The notes beneath the pieces are model-generated. The model was not told the DNA's origin and made no database searches. It was given only the letters and a program-made list of their open reading frames with translations. A DNA stretch of 64,000 nt from AP-15 sp963785565 (GTDB lineage Bacteria; Pseudomonadota; Alphaproteobacteria; ATCC43930; CGMCC-115725), in NCBI GenBank assembly GCA_963785565.1, contig CAWAVV010000031.1, positions 93,683 to 157,682 on the forward strand, read 5' to 3'. The position numbers and the translations under genes were made by a program. The first letter of the stretch is position 1. Every line of letters starts with the position of its first letter. This document shows, piece by piece, positions 8,425 to 18,719 of this stretch.

Positions 8425-11400
8425 TCACGTCAGCTCGTCGAGCAGCGCCTTGGCCTCTTTCAGGTCGGCGGTGTCGAAGCCTTCGGTGAACCAGCCGTAG
8501 ACCGGGGCGAGAAGATCGCGGGCCTGCTGCCGTTTGCCGTGATCGCGCCACAGCCGGGCGAGGCTCGTTGCGGCGCGCAACTCATTACCCTTTGCCTGTT
8601 GCCCTCGGGCGACGCGCAGCGCCGCTTCGAGAGCGCTTTGCCCTTCTTCAATCCGGTTGAGGCCGCACAGCGCGACGCCTTCGAAGCGCAGCAGTTCCGC
8701 CTCCCACTGGCGGTGGCCCGTCTTCTCCACGCCAACCAGCCCTTCCCTCGCCGCAGCAAGAGCCGCCTCATGCTCACCCTGCCGCGTCAGGGCGTCGGCC
8801 AACCTCGCCAAGCCGTAGCTTTTCAATCGCGTCGAGCCGTTCCGGCCCGCAAGGCCCTCGTGCAGACAGGCGATAGCCTCCCCGAGCGCTCCCTGCGCCG
8901 TCAGGGCGGCGCCGCGTAATAGCTGTGCCTCCAGCACGAAGCCGAGGCGTTGCTCGGCGGCGAGCGCCTCCGCCGACGCGAGCCGTGCCAACGCCAATTC
9001 CGGCTCGCCGCGATCGAGGTGAAGCATCGAGTTGTACTGCAAGGCTATCGCGAAACTGAACGGATGCATGATCCGCTCGGCCAATTCCAATGCTTCGCTG
9101 CCGAGCGCCAGGCCCTTTTCGGGGTACCCGAGCAGCCAATGAACCTGAGCACCTAAGTAGCAGGCACACGTACCGGGGTCGTGCCCGCCATAGCGCAGGT
9201 GGTGAAGGCGGTGCCGCTCGGGATCATAGAGCCGCCGACCCGCCTCGCCATGCTCGCGCGCAACCGCCAATTCGCCGGCGAACAAACAGGTTGCCCAAGC
9301 GCTGTGGTGCGCCTGCAGACGTAATCCCTCGTCCGCGTTGTCCGCCGCCGTTAGTTGCTGCAGCCTGCTCGACAGTCTGCGGCAGTCGAGGATCATGCCG
9401 GCGCCGTTGGCCGATTGCCAGAGGCCATTGACTGCCATAAACAATTGGCGCGGGTCGCTTCGTTGCTCGGCCAGCTCCCCGGCGCGCGTATAGGCCTCGG
9501 CTGCCTCGGCAGCGACGAACCCCTTGGTCGTGAACAACGACGGGCCTCGGGCCAATTGCAGCTCGATCTCCCATCCGTCCCGAATCGGACCTTCGGGTAG
9601 TGCCGTAAGCGCCGCAAGACCCCGCTCGCAATGGCGGATCAATTCTAGATGGGCGAAGCGCGTCGCCGCGTGCTGCCCCGCCTTCAGCCATTGCTCGACC
9701 GCGCGTTCCGTATCGCCAGCGACGGTCAGATGATGAGCCAGCAGCTCGGGTTGGCGCTCGACGAGATCGGCGAAATCCTGCTCCAGCACCGCCGCGACCC
9801 GGGCGTGCAATTCCTGCCGTCTTCCGCGCAGCAACGTGCCATAGGCGGCGTCCTGCACCAGCGCGTGCTTGAACAGGTAAGAGGCGTGCGGAGCAATCCC
9901 GCTGCAAAACAGCAATCCCGCATCGCTGAGCTGACCCAACGCGTCTTGCAGCTCCCTCTGATCACGATGCGCCACCGGCTCGATCAGTTCATAGGCAAAC
10001 TCGCGGCCGAGCACCGCGCCGATCTGTGCGATCTCCTTCGGCACCGGCCCGAGCCGGTCCAAGCGAGCCATCAGTGACGCATGCAACGTCGCCGGCACCG
10101 ACAGCGCGGTCAGCGATGCCGTCGCCAGCACCGTAGCAACCCGGTCTTCTTGCTCGGCGCTTTCCAGCACCGCCTTGGTCAGTTCCTCGACAAACAGCGG
10201 CACCCCGTCGGTGCGCTCGACGATCTCCGCGACGATGGCGGCGGCGAGCACGGCATTGCCGGCCAGCTTTTGCACCAGCGCCTCACCAGCGCGTTCGTCG
10301 AGCCGATTGAGCGCTAAGCTCGTGACATGGGCGCGGCCGGCCCAGGGCGGCTGAAACTCGGGGCGAAAGGTGATCGCCAGCAGCACCGGCAGACGGCGCA
10401 CTCGGTCGACGCTGAGGTCCAGCAGTTCGCGCGAGGTCGGGTCGATCCAATGGGCGTCCTCGAACACCATCAGCACCGGCCGATGCCGCGCCTCCGCTAC
10501 GAGCTGGTTGAGCAGCGCCTCGAATTGCTTTTCCCGTTTGCGTTGGGGACTGAGGTTGAGGTTCGCGGCGGAGCTCGGCAACGACAGCAACTCGCTCAAC
10601 AGCGCCATAGCGTCGTCATCCTTTGTCCCTCGGGCGAGCAGCGCCCCCAATTTGCCGAGCTTGGTTTCGACCGCATCATCGCGGAGAAATCCGGCAGCGT
10701 GTTCGAGCTGCGTGATGAAGGGATGGAGCGAGCTGTCCTGGTGGTACGGCGAGCAGAAATACCGCAAGCGGGTATGCGGCTCGGTTCCGATGTGCTCGGA
10801 TAGCGCCGCCGTGAGCCGCGACTTGCCGATGCCTGGCTCGCCGGAGATCAGCACCACCCGTCCCTCTCCGCTCTTCGCCTGTTGCCAACGGCGGACGAGC
10901 AACTCGACTTCCTCCTCGCGCCCGACGAGCGGCGTCTCCTGCAAGCGCAACGCCTCGAACCGGCTCAGCACTCCGCTCTCGGCGATGACCCGCCAGGCCG
11001 GCTGCGGTTCGGCAAAGCCGGCAAGCGCCTGCGGGCCGAGATCGGCGAGCTCGAACAGCCCGCCGACCTGCCGGCGCGTCGCCTCAGCGAAGACCAGCGT
11101 GTTCGGCGTGGCCAGCGCCTGCAGCCGGGCCGCGAGGTTCGGCGTCTCGCCGACCACCTACTGCTCCTGCGCCGATCCCTCGCCAATCAGATCGCCGACC
11201 ACGGCGAGCCCGGTGGCGATGCCGAGCCGCACGCGCAAATCTTCGCGCGCCTGCAATCGGCCGACCGCCTCAATCACCGCCAACCCGGCGCGCACCGCCC
11301 GCTCGGCATCGTCCTCATGCGCCTGCGGATATCCGAAATAGACCAAAACGCCGTCGCCCATGTACTTGGCGACAAAACCGTCGAACCGGCCCACCGTCTC

Positions 11401-11775
11401 GGCGACCACGCGGTGGTAGCCGCCGATCAACTCACGCAGATCCTCCGGGTCGTGACGGGTCGAGAGTGCGGTCGAGCCGACCAAGTCGCAGAACATCACC
11501 GTCAGCTGGCGGCGTTCGGCATCGACTTGTGCTGGTGCACTAGGGGCGGGCGCCGTCACCACGGCGGCGGGCATCGCCGCGAGTTTGGGTACACCCTCGG
11601 TCAGCGCGGCGATCGCATCCAACAAACGACGGCGGTGCCCGATCGACATAATCCCGAGTTCGCGCAGATCGTCGGCGGTTAGCCGCGGCAACACCTCAGC
11701 GTCGACATCGTTGTCGCGAAAGGCCGGCTCGTATTGAGCGAGCCCAAGGCCCCGCAGCCAATTTCCAACATCCAC
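8425..11775 (-). pseudogene. SAM-domain class III adenylate cyclase with AAA ATPase and TPR region, split by in-frame TAG
   Basis: Together the two frames encode about 1,116 codons. In order they are a SAM domain (residues 1-60, NWLRGLGLAQYEPAF), a class III cyclase domain (metal Asp in VMFCDLVGSTALS and MGDGVLVYFG), an AAA/STAND ATPase (ISGEPGIGKSRLTAAL), then helical TPR-like repeats. A TAG at 11158-11160 sits exactly before VVGETPNLAARLQ, so the upstream product (205 aa) lacks the Asn/Arg pair that stabilises the transition state. A GTG follows the TAG directly and could restart a 910-aa ATPase-TPR protein. Without readthrough the cyclase should be inactive. Substitution to TAG could also be a sequence error. 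Confidence 0.8.
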
Positions 11776-11875
11776 GGCAGAAAGCCTCCCGCGAATAATC
11801 TTACACTGAAATGACGCCGGTAGTGCAGAGATCTAGCCGGTGGTTCGGCGAGACGCCAGCGGTGTTCTTTGGGAC

Positions 11876-11901
11876 ACTCCTAAAATTGCCCAATTCGCAT
11901 G
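11876..11901 (+). repeat. 26-bp direct repeat, copy 1, flanking SDR gene
   Basis: The 26 bp here (beginning actcctaaaattgcc) recur without mismatch at 12893-12918 in the same orientation, about 1 kb away. The few bases before each copy also resemble each other. The pair brackets the SDR gene at 11916-12677. Confidence 0.85.
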
Positions 11902-11915
11902 AATTCGGGCGACAC

Positions 11916-12677
11916 TCAGATTTGGGCTGCACCGCCATCGACGAAAAGCTCGATCCCGTTGACGTAGGCGCTGTCGTCGGAAGCGAGGAATACCGCCGCC
12001 TTGCCGAGGTCGTCCGGCGTGCCGATCCGGCCAAGCGGCACCGAAGCGACGGCCTCGGCCCGTTGCTCATCCGTCAGAAAATGGGCGAGGCCGGGGGTTG
12101 CCGTGTAGCCAGGGCTCAGCACGTTGACCCGAATGTCGCGTCCCTTGAGGTCGACGATCCAGCCGCGGGCAAACGAGCGTATCGCGGCCTTTGTCGCGTC
12201 GTACACCGAGGCGGCGGCAAAGCCTTTGATCGACACCATCGAGCCGATGAGAATCACCGAGGAGCCTTTGCCGAGCAATGGCAACGCCTTCTGCACGGCA
12301 AACAACAGGCCGCGCACGTTCGTGTTGAACGTCCTGTCGAAATGCTCCTCGGTGATCTCCCCGAGCTTAGCGAACTCGTAGACCCCGGCGTTTGCCGCCA
12401 GGACGTCAATATGCCCGGCCTGGGTCTTGACGGTAGCGTAGATGCGGTCGAGGTCGGCGAGATTCGTCGTATCGCCCTGGATCGGAGCCGCATTGCCGCC
12501 GATCGCGGCGGCCGCCTTATCGAGCTCGGGTTGATGGCGTCCGGTGATGAACACCCGCGCGCCTTCCTCGGCAAAATGCTCGGCGATGCCGAGGCCGATG
12601 CCAGCGCTGCCGCCGGTGACGACAGCGACTTTGCCTGCGAGCTTGCCGGTCATGCCATACCGTTCAGATTGAGCCAT
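11916..12677 (-). CDS. Short-chain dehydrogenase/reductase (classical SDR)
   Basis: A 253-aa NAD(P)-dependent oxidoreductase with the classical SDR marks: cofactor motif GGSAGIGLGIA near residue 19, NAG in AANAGVYEF, catalytic Ser in IGSMVS, and YDATK as the YxxxK pair. It ends in the typical FVDGGAAQI. The substrate is not predictable. The start ATG at 12677 has GGAGG 5-6 nt upstream. The gene stands alone between two perfect 26-bp direct repeats, so it may have arrived or been duplicated as a small unit. Confidence 0.9.
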   Translation of the reverse strand: MAQSERYGMTGKLAGKVAVVTGGSAGIGLGIAEHFAEEGARVFITGRHQPELDKAAAAIGGNAAPIQGDTTNLADLDRIYATVKTQAGHIDVLAANAGVYEFAKLGEITEEHFDRTFNTNVRGLLFAVQKALPLLGKGSSVILIGSMVSIKGFAAASVYDATKAAIRSFARGWIVDLKGRDIRVNVLSPGYTATPGLAHFLTDEQRAEAVASVPLGRIGTPDDLGKAAVFLASDDSAYVNGIELFVDGGAAQI

Positions 12678-12892
12678 GAGCTTCCTCCGTATTTGACTTT
12701 CATCGTCTTAAGGCAGGCGCCAACTCCAGCTTGCTGTAGTTGATGCATCAACGTGCTTGCAAATCTGGGTTTACGCTGTGCTGTCGGGGAGCTTCAAAGT
12801 CCCCTCGACAACCTATGTCTTGGCCAGCTCCCACGGCCGACATCAGCATCGTATCGACCTCACCGAGACCAAGAAAATAGGTGTTTGTCGGG

Positions 12893-12918
12893 ACTCCTAA
12901 AATTGCCCAATTCGCATG
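12893..12918 (+). repeat. 26-bp direct repeat, copy 2
   Basis: Identical to 11876-11901 over 26 bp and in direct orientation. It lies in the 600-bp gap 12678-13277, which contains no supported gene. The open frames there run through repeats. Confidence 0.85.
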
Positions 12919-13007
12919 GCATCCTGCGAACCGATCACGATGATGGGCGAGCCGCAAAACAAAGCCGAGGGATGCCGATGGCTGATTGCGCCGGCCAAGC
13001 TCTGAAT

Positions 13008-13178
13008 TCCCGGTTCCACCGATTTATTTCCCGTTTAGGCCGAAATAAATTCCCGGTTCGGCGGCAACGGGAATTAGACCGCAAGCGATTGATTTCGCGT
13101 TCTGTTTTCGGAGGGAATCGGGCCCGATACCGGCGGAATCGAAAAATTCCCGGTTACTTTCCCGGTTCACGGGAATTC
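13008..13178 (+). repeat. Cluster of TTCCCGGTT / AACGGGAAT motifs
   Basis: At least three copies of TTCCCGGTT (13008, about 13049, 13147), two near-copies (TTTCCCGTTT about 13026 and TTTCCCGGTT about 13158) and inverted forms (AACGGGAAT about 13066, CACGGGAATTC about 13168) crowd 170 bp just before the second SDR gene. Translated, they give the NREF-type low-complexity peptides often called as spurious proteins in rhizobial and related genomes. The cluster looks like a remnant of a repetitive or mobile sequence, not a gene. Confidence 0.55.
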
Positions 13179-13277
13179 GTCTATGACCGAGTGTCGCCCG
13201 CAACCCGCTGGAGCGCACGCCGGATAAGCTGATATCGTGGCCAGGACATCGGGCGTCCGCAGCAGGAGAACGGCGAG

Positions 13278-14033
13278 ATGAATTCGAACGGCAAGGTGGC
13301 ACTCGTTACCGGCGGGGGCAGCGGCATCGGCAAGGCTTCGGCCTTGGCGCTCGCCGGGGAGGGGTTTGCGGTCGTCGTCGCCGGCCGCCGGCCGGAGCCG
13401 TTGCAGGCGGTGGTCAGCGAGATCGAGGGGTTGCAGGGCAAGGCGCTGGGCGTGCCGACCGATGTCGGCGATCCCAACTCGGTCCGCGCCTTGTTCGCCA
13501 AGACCAAGCAAACCTACGGCCGCCTCGATGTGCTGTTCAACAACGCCGGCTTTGGCGCCTCGGCGCCGATCGAGGAGCTGGCCTTCGAGCGCTGGCAGGC
13601 CGTCGTCAACTCGATCCTGACCGGCTCGTTCCTGTGCACCCAGGAAGCCTTCAAGATCATGAAAGACCAGAAGCCGATGGGCGGCCGGATCATCAACAAC
13701 GGCTCGATCTCGGCGCATGTGCCGCGGCCGAACTCGGTCGCCTACACCTCGTGCAAGCACGCGATCACCGGGCTGACCAAATCGACCTCGCTCGACGGCC
13801 GCAAATACGACATTTCCTGCGGCCAGCTCGACATCGGCAACGCGCTGACCGAGATGACCCAGCGCATGCACGGCGGCGTGCCTCAGGCCAACGGAACCGT
13901 CATGGTCGAGCCGACGATGGACGTGCAGAACGTCGCCCGAGCGGTCGTGTTCATGTCGACCGTGACCCCCGAGGCCAACGTCCAGTTCCTGACCGTGATG
14001 GCGACCAAGATGCCGTTCGTCGGGCGCGGCTGA
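13278..14033 (+). CDS. Short-chain dehydrogenase/reductase (classical SDR)
   Basis: A 251-aa NAD(P)-dependent oxidoreductase. Visible motifs: GGGSGIGKASALA (cofactor loop, near residue 12), NNAGFGA, the Ser in NGSIS, and the catalytic YTSCK (YxxxK). The segment GRRPEP after strand 2 suggests NADP preference because of the basic residues. The C-terminus (TVMATKMPFVGRG) differs from the usual DGG ending, as in a sub-group of SDRs annotated only as oxidoreductases. It starts at an ATG after GGCGAG and is monocistronic. The substrate is unknown. Confidence 0.9.
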   Translation: MNSNGKVALVTGGGSGIGKASALALAGEGFAVVVAGRRPEPLQAVVSEIEGLQGKALGVPTDVGDPNSVRALFAKTKQTYGRLDVLFNNAGFGASAPIEELAFERWQAVVNSILTGSFLCTQEAFKIMKDQKPMGGRIINNGSISAHVPRPNSVAYTSCKHAITGLTKSTSLDGRKYDISCGQLDIGNALTEMTQRMHGGVPQANGTVMVEPTMDVQNVARAVVFMSTVTPEANVQFLTVMATKMPFVGRG

Positions 14034-14071
14034 ACCTTGCCGGATGCAAGCGCGAACCGATCCCCGCCGGT

Positions 14072-14871
14072 TCACTCCTCCTCTTCCTCGATCGCGCTCT
14101 CGTGCCAGTGCCGCAGCAGCAGGCGAGACAGGAAATCGATGACGAGATAGATCGTGATGCCGGTCGCCGACAGCAGAAACAGCGCTGCGAACAGGCGCGG
14201 GATCTCCAGCCGATAGCCGGCTTCGAGGATGCGGAAGGCGAGACCGGTCTCGGCGCCGCCGGTGCCGGCGACGAACTCGGCGACGACGGCGCCTATCAAC
14301 GCCAGCCCGCCTGAAATCCGCAGCCCGGCGAGGAAATAGGGCAGCGCCGTCGGTAATCTGAGATAACGCAAAGTCTGGGCCGGCGAGGCGCCGTAAAGCC
14401 GGAACAGGGCGATCAGGTTGCGGTCGGCGCTGTTGAGCCCGACCGTGGTGTTCGAGACGATCGGGAAAAAGGCGACGATCCAGGCGCAGACCAGCAGCGC
14501 GAGAAACGGCTGCTGCACCCAGATGATGATCAGCGGCGCGATCGCCACGATCGGCGTCACCTGGAGGATCACGGCATAGGGGAAGAGGCTGATCTCGAGG
14601 AGCCGCGACAGCGAGAACAACAGCGCGATGGCGGCGCCGAGGATCGCCGCCGCCGCCAGCGCCGCCAAGGTGACGCGCAGGGTTACCAGCAGCGAGCCCA
14701 ACAGGCTGGGGCCATCGGTCAACAGCGCCTGGGCGATCGCGAGCGGGCCGGGCAGGATGTAGACAGGGACGTTCTCGATCCGGACCACCGCCTCCCACAG
14801 GCCGAGAAGCACCACGCCCACTGCCAGAGGCGCCGCGATCCGCCACCAGCGTCCCGGCCGTGCCCGCCTGA

Positions 14872-14875
<4 letters not shown>
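14072..14875 (-). CDS. ABC transporter permease, NitT/TauT (SsuC-like) type
   Basis: A 267-aa inner-membrane permease with about six hydrophobic helices. The EAA-type cytoplasmic loop reads LFRLYGASPAQTLRYLRLP, and a highly acidic tail (IEEEEE) ends the protein. It belongs with importers of aromatic/aliphatic sulfonates, nitrate or pyrimidine-type substrates. The GTG start at 14875 overlaps the TGA of the upstream ATPase gene (GTGA), so the two are translationally coupled; the longer frame to 15103 would run inside that gene. Substrate specificity would come from the binding protein, of which only a remnant remains. Confidence 0.9.
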
Positions 14876-15645
<770 letters not shown>

Positions 15646-15649
15646 CGGG

Positions 15650-15802
15650 CTAGTCAGGGCGCATCCCAACCTTCTTGTCGACGAATTTGAGGGTGTACGC
15701 CTTTTTGTAGTCCATATCCTCGGGATAGCCTCGCGCGCGGTGGCGAAAGTTCCATGCGCGACATGCATACCGTACGGTTGGTTTCGCCGGGATCGATCCG
15801 TG
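15650..15802 (-). pseudogene. C-terminal remnant of ABC substrate-binding protein (NMT1/SsuA-like)
   Basis: A 50-codon frame with no start ends YPEDMDYKKAYTLKF, VDKKVGMRPD and TAG, in the style of the C-terminus of NitT/TauT-type binding proteins. It lies immediately before the ATPase gene on the same strand. The frame closes upstream at a TAA (15803-15805), and the roughly 300 codons expected before it are absent; the neighbouring sequence holds a small gene on the other strand. The importer is therefore truncated here unless another binding protein serves it. Confidence 0.55.
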
Positions 15803-15878
15803 TTACAGACTGTTCACTTTATGTCATCGTCGAGGCACGTAGACGTAGAAATTTGACAATCCCGGTGCAACAGTTACG

Positions 15879-16103
15879 ATGTGTGACGCTATGAGATACG
15901 ACGCCAAGCCCGCTCGCTTTATTGCAACCGCGCGAGGGCCCTCTGCCCAAGCCGGGTTGACGGGGTCTTTGGTCAAGGCGCGCATCGCCGAGTTTCTCGA
16001 CGGTAGAAGCTGCGGGGAAGACCTGCTGCACGCACTTTACGATCACGTCCTCGACGAGCCGATTCCGCCATCAATTCGCGAACTTCTGAATAAGTGTGAA
16101 TAG
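15879..16103 (+). CDS. Small protein with NepR-like motif
   Basis: A 74-aa frame (internal ATG at 15891 also possible). The C-terminal half LLHALYDHVLDEPIPPSIRE resembles the amphipathic core of NepR-type anti-sigma factors, where LRxxYDxVVxEPVPDR is typical. The first half is unrelated to anything recognised. It stands alone between the broken ABC operon and an MFS gene, without the ecfG or phyR neighbours expected for the main NepR. Either a NepR paralogue or a small hypothetical protein; the homology is a motif-level inference. Confidence 0.4.
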   Translation: MCDAMRYDAKPARFIATARGPSAQAGLTGSLVKARIAEFLDGRSCGEDLLHALYDHVLDEPIPPSIRELLNKCE

Positions 16104-16325
16104 TCCGGTCGATTGTTGGCAGACGCCGAGCTTGACATTCGTGCCAAGGACGGATCGCCCCGGACTCTGCGGGGTTGCTCTGACGCGGCGCCGTAGCGGA
16201 TGATCCAAGCTGCGGTCCTGCATTGCCTATCAGGTTAGGTTCTCCTCATTATCGGCCCGCTCGCGCGGCTTCGGGGAAGATTGGCGGCCGCACGATGGAG
16301 GGTCGAGAAGGCCGGGGAGGAACCG

Positions 16326-17987
16326 ATGGCCAATTTGTTGGCGGCGCGGCGCCGCCCGGCGAGCGGGAGGATGCGAGAGGTACGCATCTTGATACTTGCG
16401 TCCTCGCTCGCGACGGTCTTCGAATGGTATGACTTCTATCTTTATGGTTTGCTCGCCGTAACGATCGGCAGCGTCTTCTTTTCGGCGGTCAACCCGACCG
16501 CGAACTATATCTTCGCCCTCCTTTCACTTGCCGCCGGGTTCGCGTTACGCCCGTTCGGCGCTCTCGTGTTCGGCCGGATCGGCGACCTCGCCGGCCGCAA
16601 GTATGCCCTTTTGATCACAATCACGATCATGGGCTGGTCGACCTTTGTAGTCGGCCTGTTGCCCGGCTATGCCGCGATAGGCCTTGCCGCCCCGGTAATC
16701 TTGATCGTGCTGCGCCTGTTGCAAGGTCTGGCGCTCGGCGGCGAGTATGGCGGCGCCGCCATTTATGTCGCCGAGCACGCCCCGCACGGCAAGCGCGGGT
16801 TGTTTACTTCGTGGGTTCAGACGGCCTCGACGCTCGGGCTGTTCCTCGCGCTGCTGGTGGTCCTCGGCTGCCAACAGTGGATCAGCGCCAAGAGCTTTAC
16901 CGCCTGGGGTTGGCGCATCCCGTTCCTGCTGTCGATCATCCTGCTCGCAATCTCGATGTATATCCGGCTGCGCCTCAACGAGTCTCCGCTGTTTCAGCAG
17001 ATGAAGGCGGAAGGCAGTGGATCGCGGGCGCCGCTGACCGAAAGCTTTGCCGAGAGGGGCAACCTCAAGATCGTCCTGATTGCCCTTTTCGGCGCGACCG
17101 CGGGGCAAGGGGTGGTGTGGTATTGCGGCCAGTTCTATGCGCTGTTTTTCTTGACCCAGACCTTGAAGATCGATCCCAAGACAGCGATCCTGATGGTCGC
17201 CACGGCATTGGCGATCGGAACGCCGGGATTCATTCTGTTCGGCTGGCTGTCCGATCGGTTCGGCCGCAAGCCGATCATCATGCTGGGTTGTCTGCTCGCG
17301 GTCATAACCTATTTGCCGCTGTTCAAGGCCATCACCCATTACGCCAACCCGGCCCTCGAAGCCGCCATCGTCTCGGCGCCGGCCGTCGTCATCGCCGACC
17401 CCGACGAATGCTCGCTGCAGTTCAACCCGATCAGCACATGGAAATTTACGAGTTCGTGCGACATCGCCAAGAGCGCTCTGGTCGCCTATGGCGTACCCTA
17501 CAGCAACGAGGCCGCGCCGCCGGGCAGCGTGGCGCACATAAAGATCGGGCAGACCACGATCGCAAGCTACAACGCCAAGACGTCGGACGCCGCGGCTAAG
17601 GCCGCGGCCTTCAGCAAGGTCCTGGGCGATGCGCTGAAGACAGCCGGCTATCCGGCAACGGCCGATCCGGCACAGATCAATCACACCATGGTAATTGCTC
17701 TCCTCGTGATCCTGGTGATCTATGTGACGCTCGTCTACGGCCCGATCGCGGCGATGCTGGTCGAGCTGTTTCCAACCCGCATCCGCTATACCTCGGTGTC
17801 GCTGCCCTACCACATCGGCAATGGCTGGTTCGGCGGAATTCTGCCGACGATCGCCTTTGCCATCGTGGCGGCAACCGGCAATATATACAATGGGCTGTGG
17901 TATCCGATCGCCATCGCGGCAATGACGCTGGTCGTCGGCGTACTGTTCTTGCGTGAGACCAAGGACGTCGATATCCGTGCGGGTTGA
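16326..17987 (+). CDS. MFS transporter, metabolite:H+ symporter (MHS) family with large extracytoplasmic insert
   Basis: A 553-aa carrier. The MHS hallmarks are ATVFEWYDFYLYG in helix 1, the loop GRIGDLAGRKYAL, RLLQGLALGGEYGGA, and DRFGRKPIIM in the second half. Unlike standard MHS carriers (about 430-450 aa), it has about 110 extra residues (roughly 343-452) before the last two helices. This insert includes ADPDECSLQFNP and TSSCDIAKSALVAYG with two Cys that could form a disulfide. The insert is predicted to face the periplasm. The ATG at 16326 follows GGGGAGG; an upstream ATG at 16281 lacks a site. Substrate class: carboxylates or betaines, unresolved. Confidence 0.88.
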   Translation: MANLLAARRRPASGRMREVRILILASSLATVFEWYDFYLYGLLAVTIGSVFFSAVNPTANYIFALLSLAAGFALRPFGALVFGRIGDLAGRKYALLITITIMGWSTFVVGLLPGYAAIGLAAPVILIVLRLLQGLALGGEYGGAAIYVAEHAPHGKRGLFTSWVQTASTLGLFLALLVVLGCQQWISAKSFTAWGWRIPFLLSIILLAISMYIRLRLNESPLFQQMKAEGSGSRAPLTESFAERGNLKIVLIALFGATAGQGVVWYCGQFYALFFLTQTLKIDPKTAILMVATALAIGTPGFILFGWLSDRFGRKPIIMLGCLLAVITYLPLFKAITHYANPALEAAIVSAPAVVIADPDECSLQFNPISTWKFTSSCDIAKSALVAYGVPYSNEAAPPGSVAHIKIGQTTIASYNAKTSDAAAKAAAFSKVLGDALKTAGYPATADPAQINHTMVIALLVILVIYVTLVYGPIAAMLVELFPTRIRYTSVSLPYHIGNGWFGGILPTIAFAIVAATGNIYNGLWYPIAIAAMTLVVGVLFLRETKDVDIRAG

Positions 17988-18159
17988 TCCGCGGCGAACC
18001 GCACCTGGGCTGGCCGGCGAATTTCCAACTCATTGCCGGGCGTTCTGGGAAACCTCGACTTACCCTGTCGGTTAGCGGCGATCTATCAAGTGGAAGCGCT
18101 CAGAGGCTGAGCAAGTATCCAGATCGAGATGAAAAATTGGCGACTTCTGCTCCCGCTTT

Positions 18160-18276
18160 CCCGGCGAAGGCCGGGACCCATGGCTCGGCAGCCCCGAACT
18201 TCTCAAACAATGCAGCACCTTACTGACGGTCACGAGCTCGTGCGGCGGAACGATGGACCCCGGCTTTTCGCCGGGG
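18160..18276 (+). repeat. REP-like palindromic repeat pair
   Basis: Hairpins CCCGGCgaagGCCGGG (18160-18175) and CCCCGGCttttcGCCGGGG (18258-18276) face each other across about 80 bp. The design 'cgggacccatgg...gatggaccccggcttttcgcc' matches the element at 8295-8380. It occupies the 365-bp gap 17988-18353, in which no gene is supported. Confidence 0.65.
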
Positions 18277-18353
18277 AAGACGGATGGATCGGTTGCCGAA
18301 GGATTCTTGCTCAGCCGCCCAGCCCCTGCCCCCTGCCTGCAGCGAAGGGATGA

Positions 18354-18716
18354 TCACCGCCGCAGCAGCATCCGGCCAAGGTCGCGGCCACCGAACAGGT
18401 GCACGTGGAAATGCGGCACCTCCTGGTGGCCGTCACGGCCACTGTTGGCGATGATGCGATGGCCGGTCGCGGCCACGCCCTGTTCTCTTACGATTTGACC
18501 CAAGGCACGGAACATTGCCGAGTGCTCGGTTGATGAAGCATTCGCGGAAAAATCGTCGAGCGAGACATATTCCCCCTTCGGGATTACCAGGATATGGGTC
18601 GGGGTCAGCGGATTGATGTCGTGAAAGGCGAGGACGTGCTCGTCCTCGTAGACTTTCTTGCAGGGGATCTCGCCGCGCAGGATGCGGGCGAAGACATTAT
18701 TGCGGTCGTAAGCCAT
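18354..18716 (-). CDS. HIT family (histidine triad) nucleotide-binding protein
   Basis: A 120-aa HINT-type hydrolase of purine nucleoside phosphoramidates or AMP-amino acids. The fold starts FARILRGEIPCKKVYED, continues with DINPLTPTHILVIPK and ends with the triad HFHVHLFGG, whose middle His is the nucleophile. The start ATG at 18716 follows GGAGAG. The reading frame stays open upstream to 19313 through decayed methyltransferase sequence, so an automatic caller may wrongly fuse them. It is followed by repeats. Confidence 0.92.
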   Translation of the reverse strand: MAYDRNNVFARILRGEIPCKKVYEDEHVLAFHDINPLTPTHILVIPKGEYVSLDDFSANASSTEHSAMFRALGQIVREQGVAATGHRIIANSGRDGHQEVPHFHVHLFGGRDLGRMLLRR

Positions 18717-18719
18717 GCC

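Noticed and set aside
12753..13232. 159-codon plus-strand frame in the gap between the SDR genes
   Set aside because: It runs through the TTCCCGGTT repeat cluster and translates to the repetitive NREF-like peptides often miscalled as proteins.
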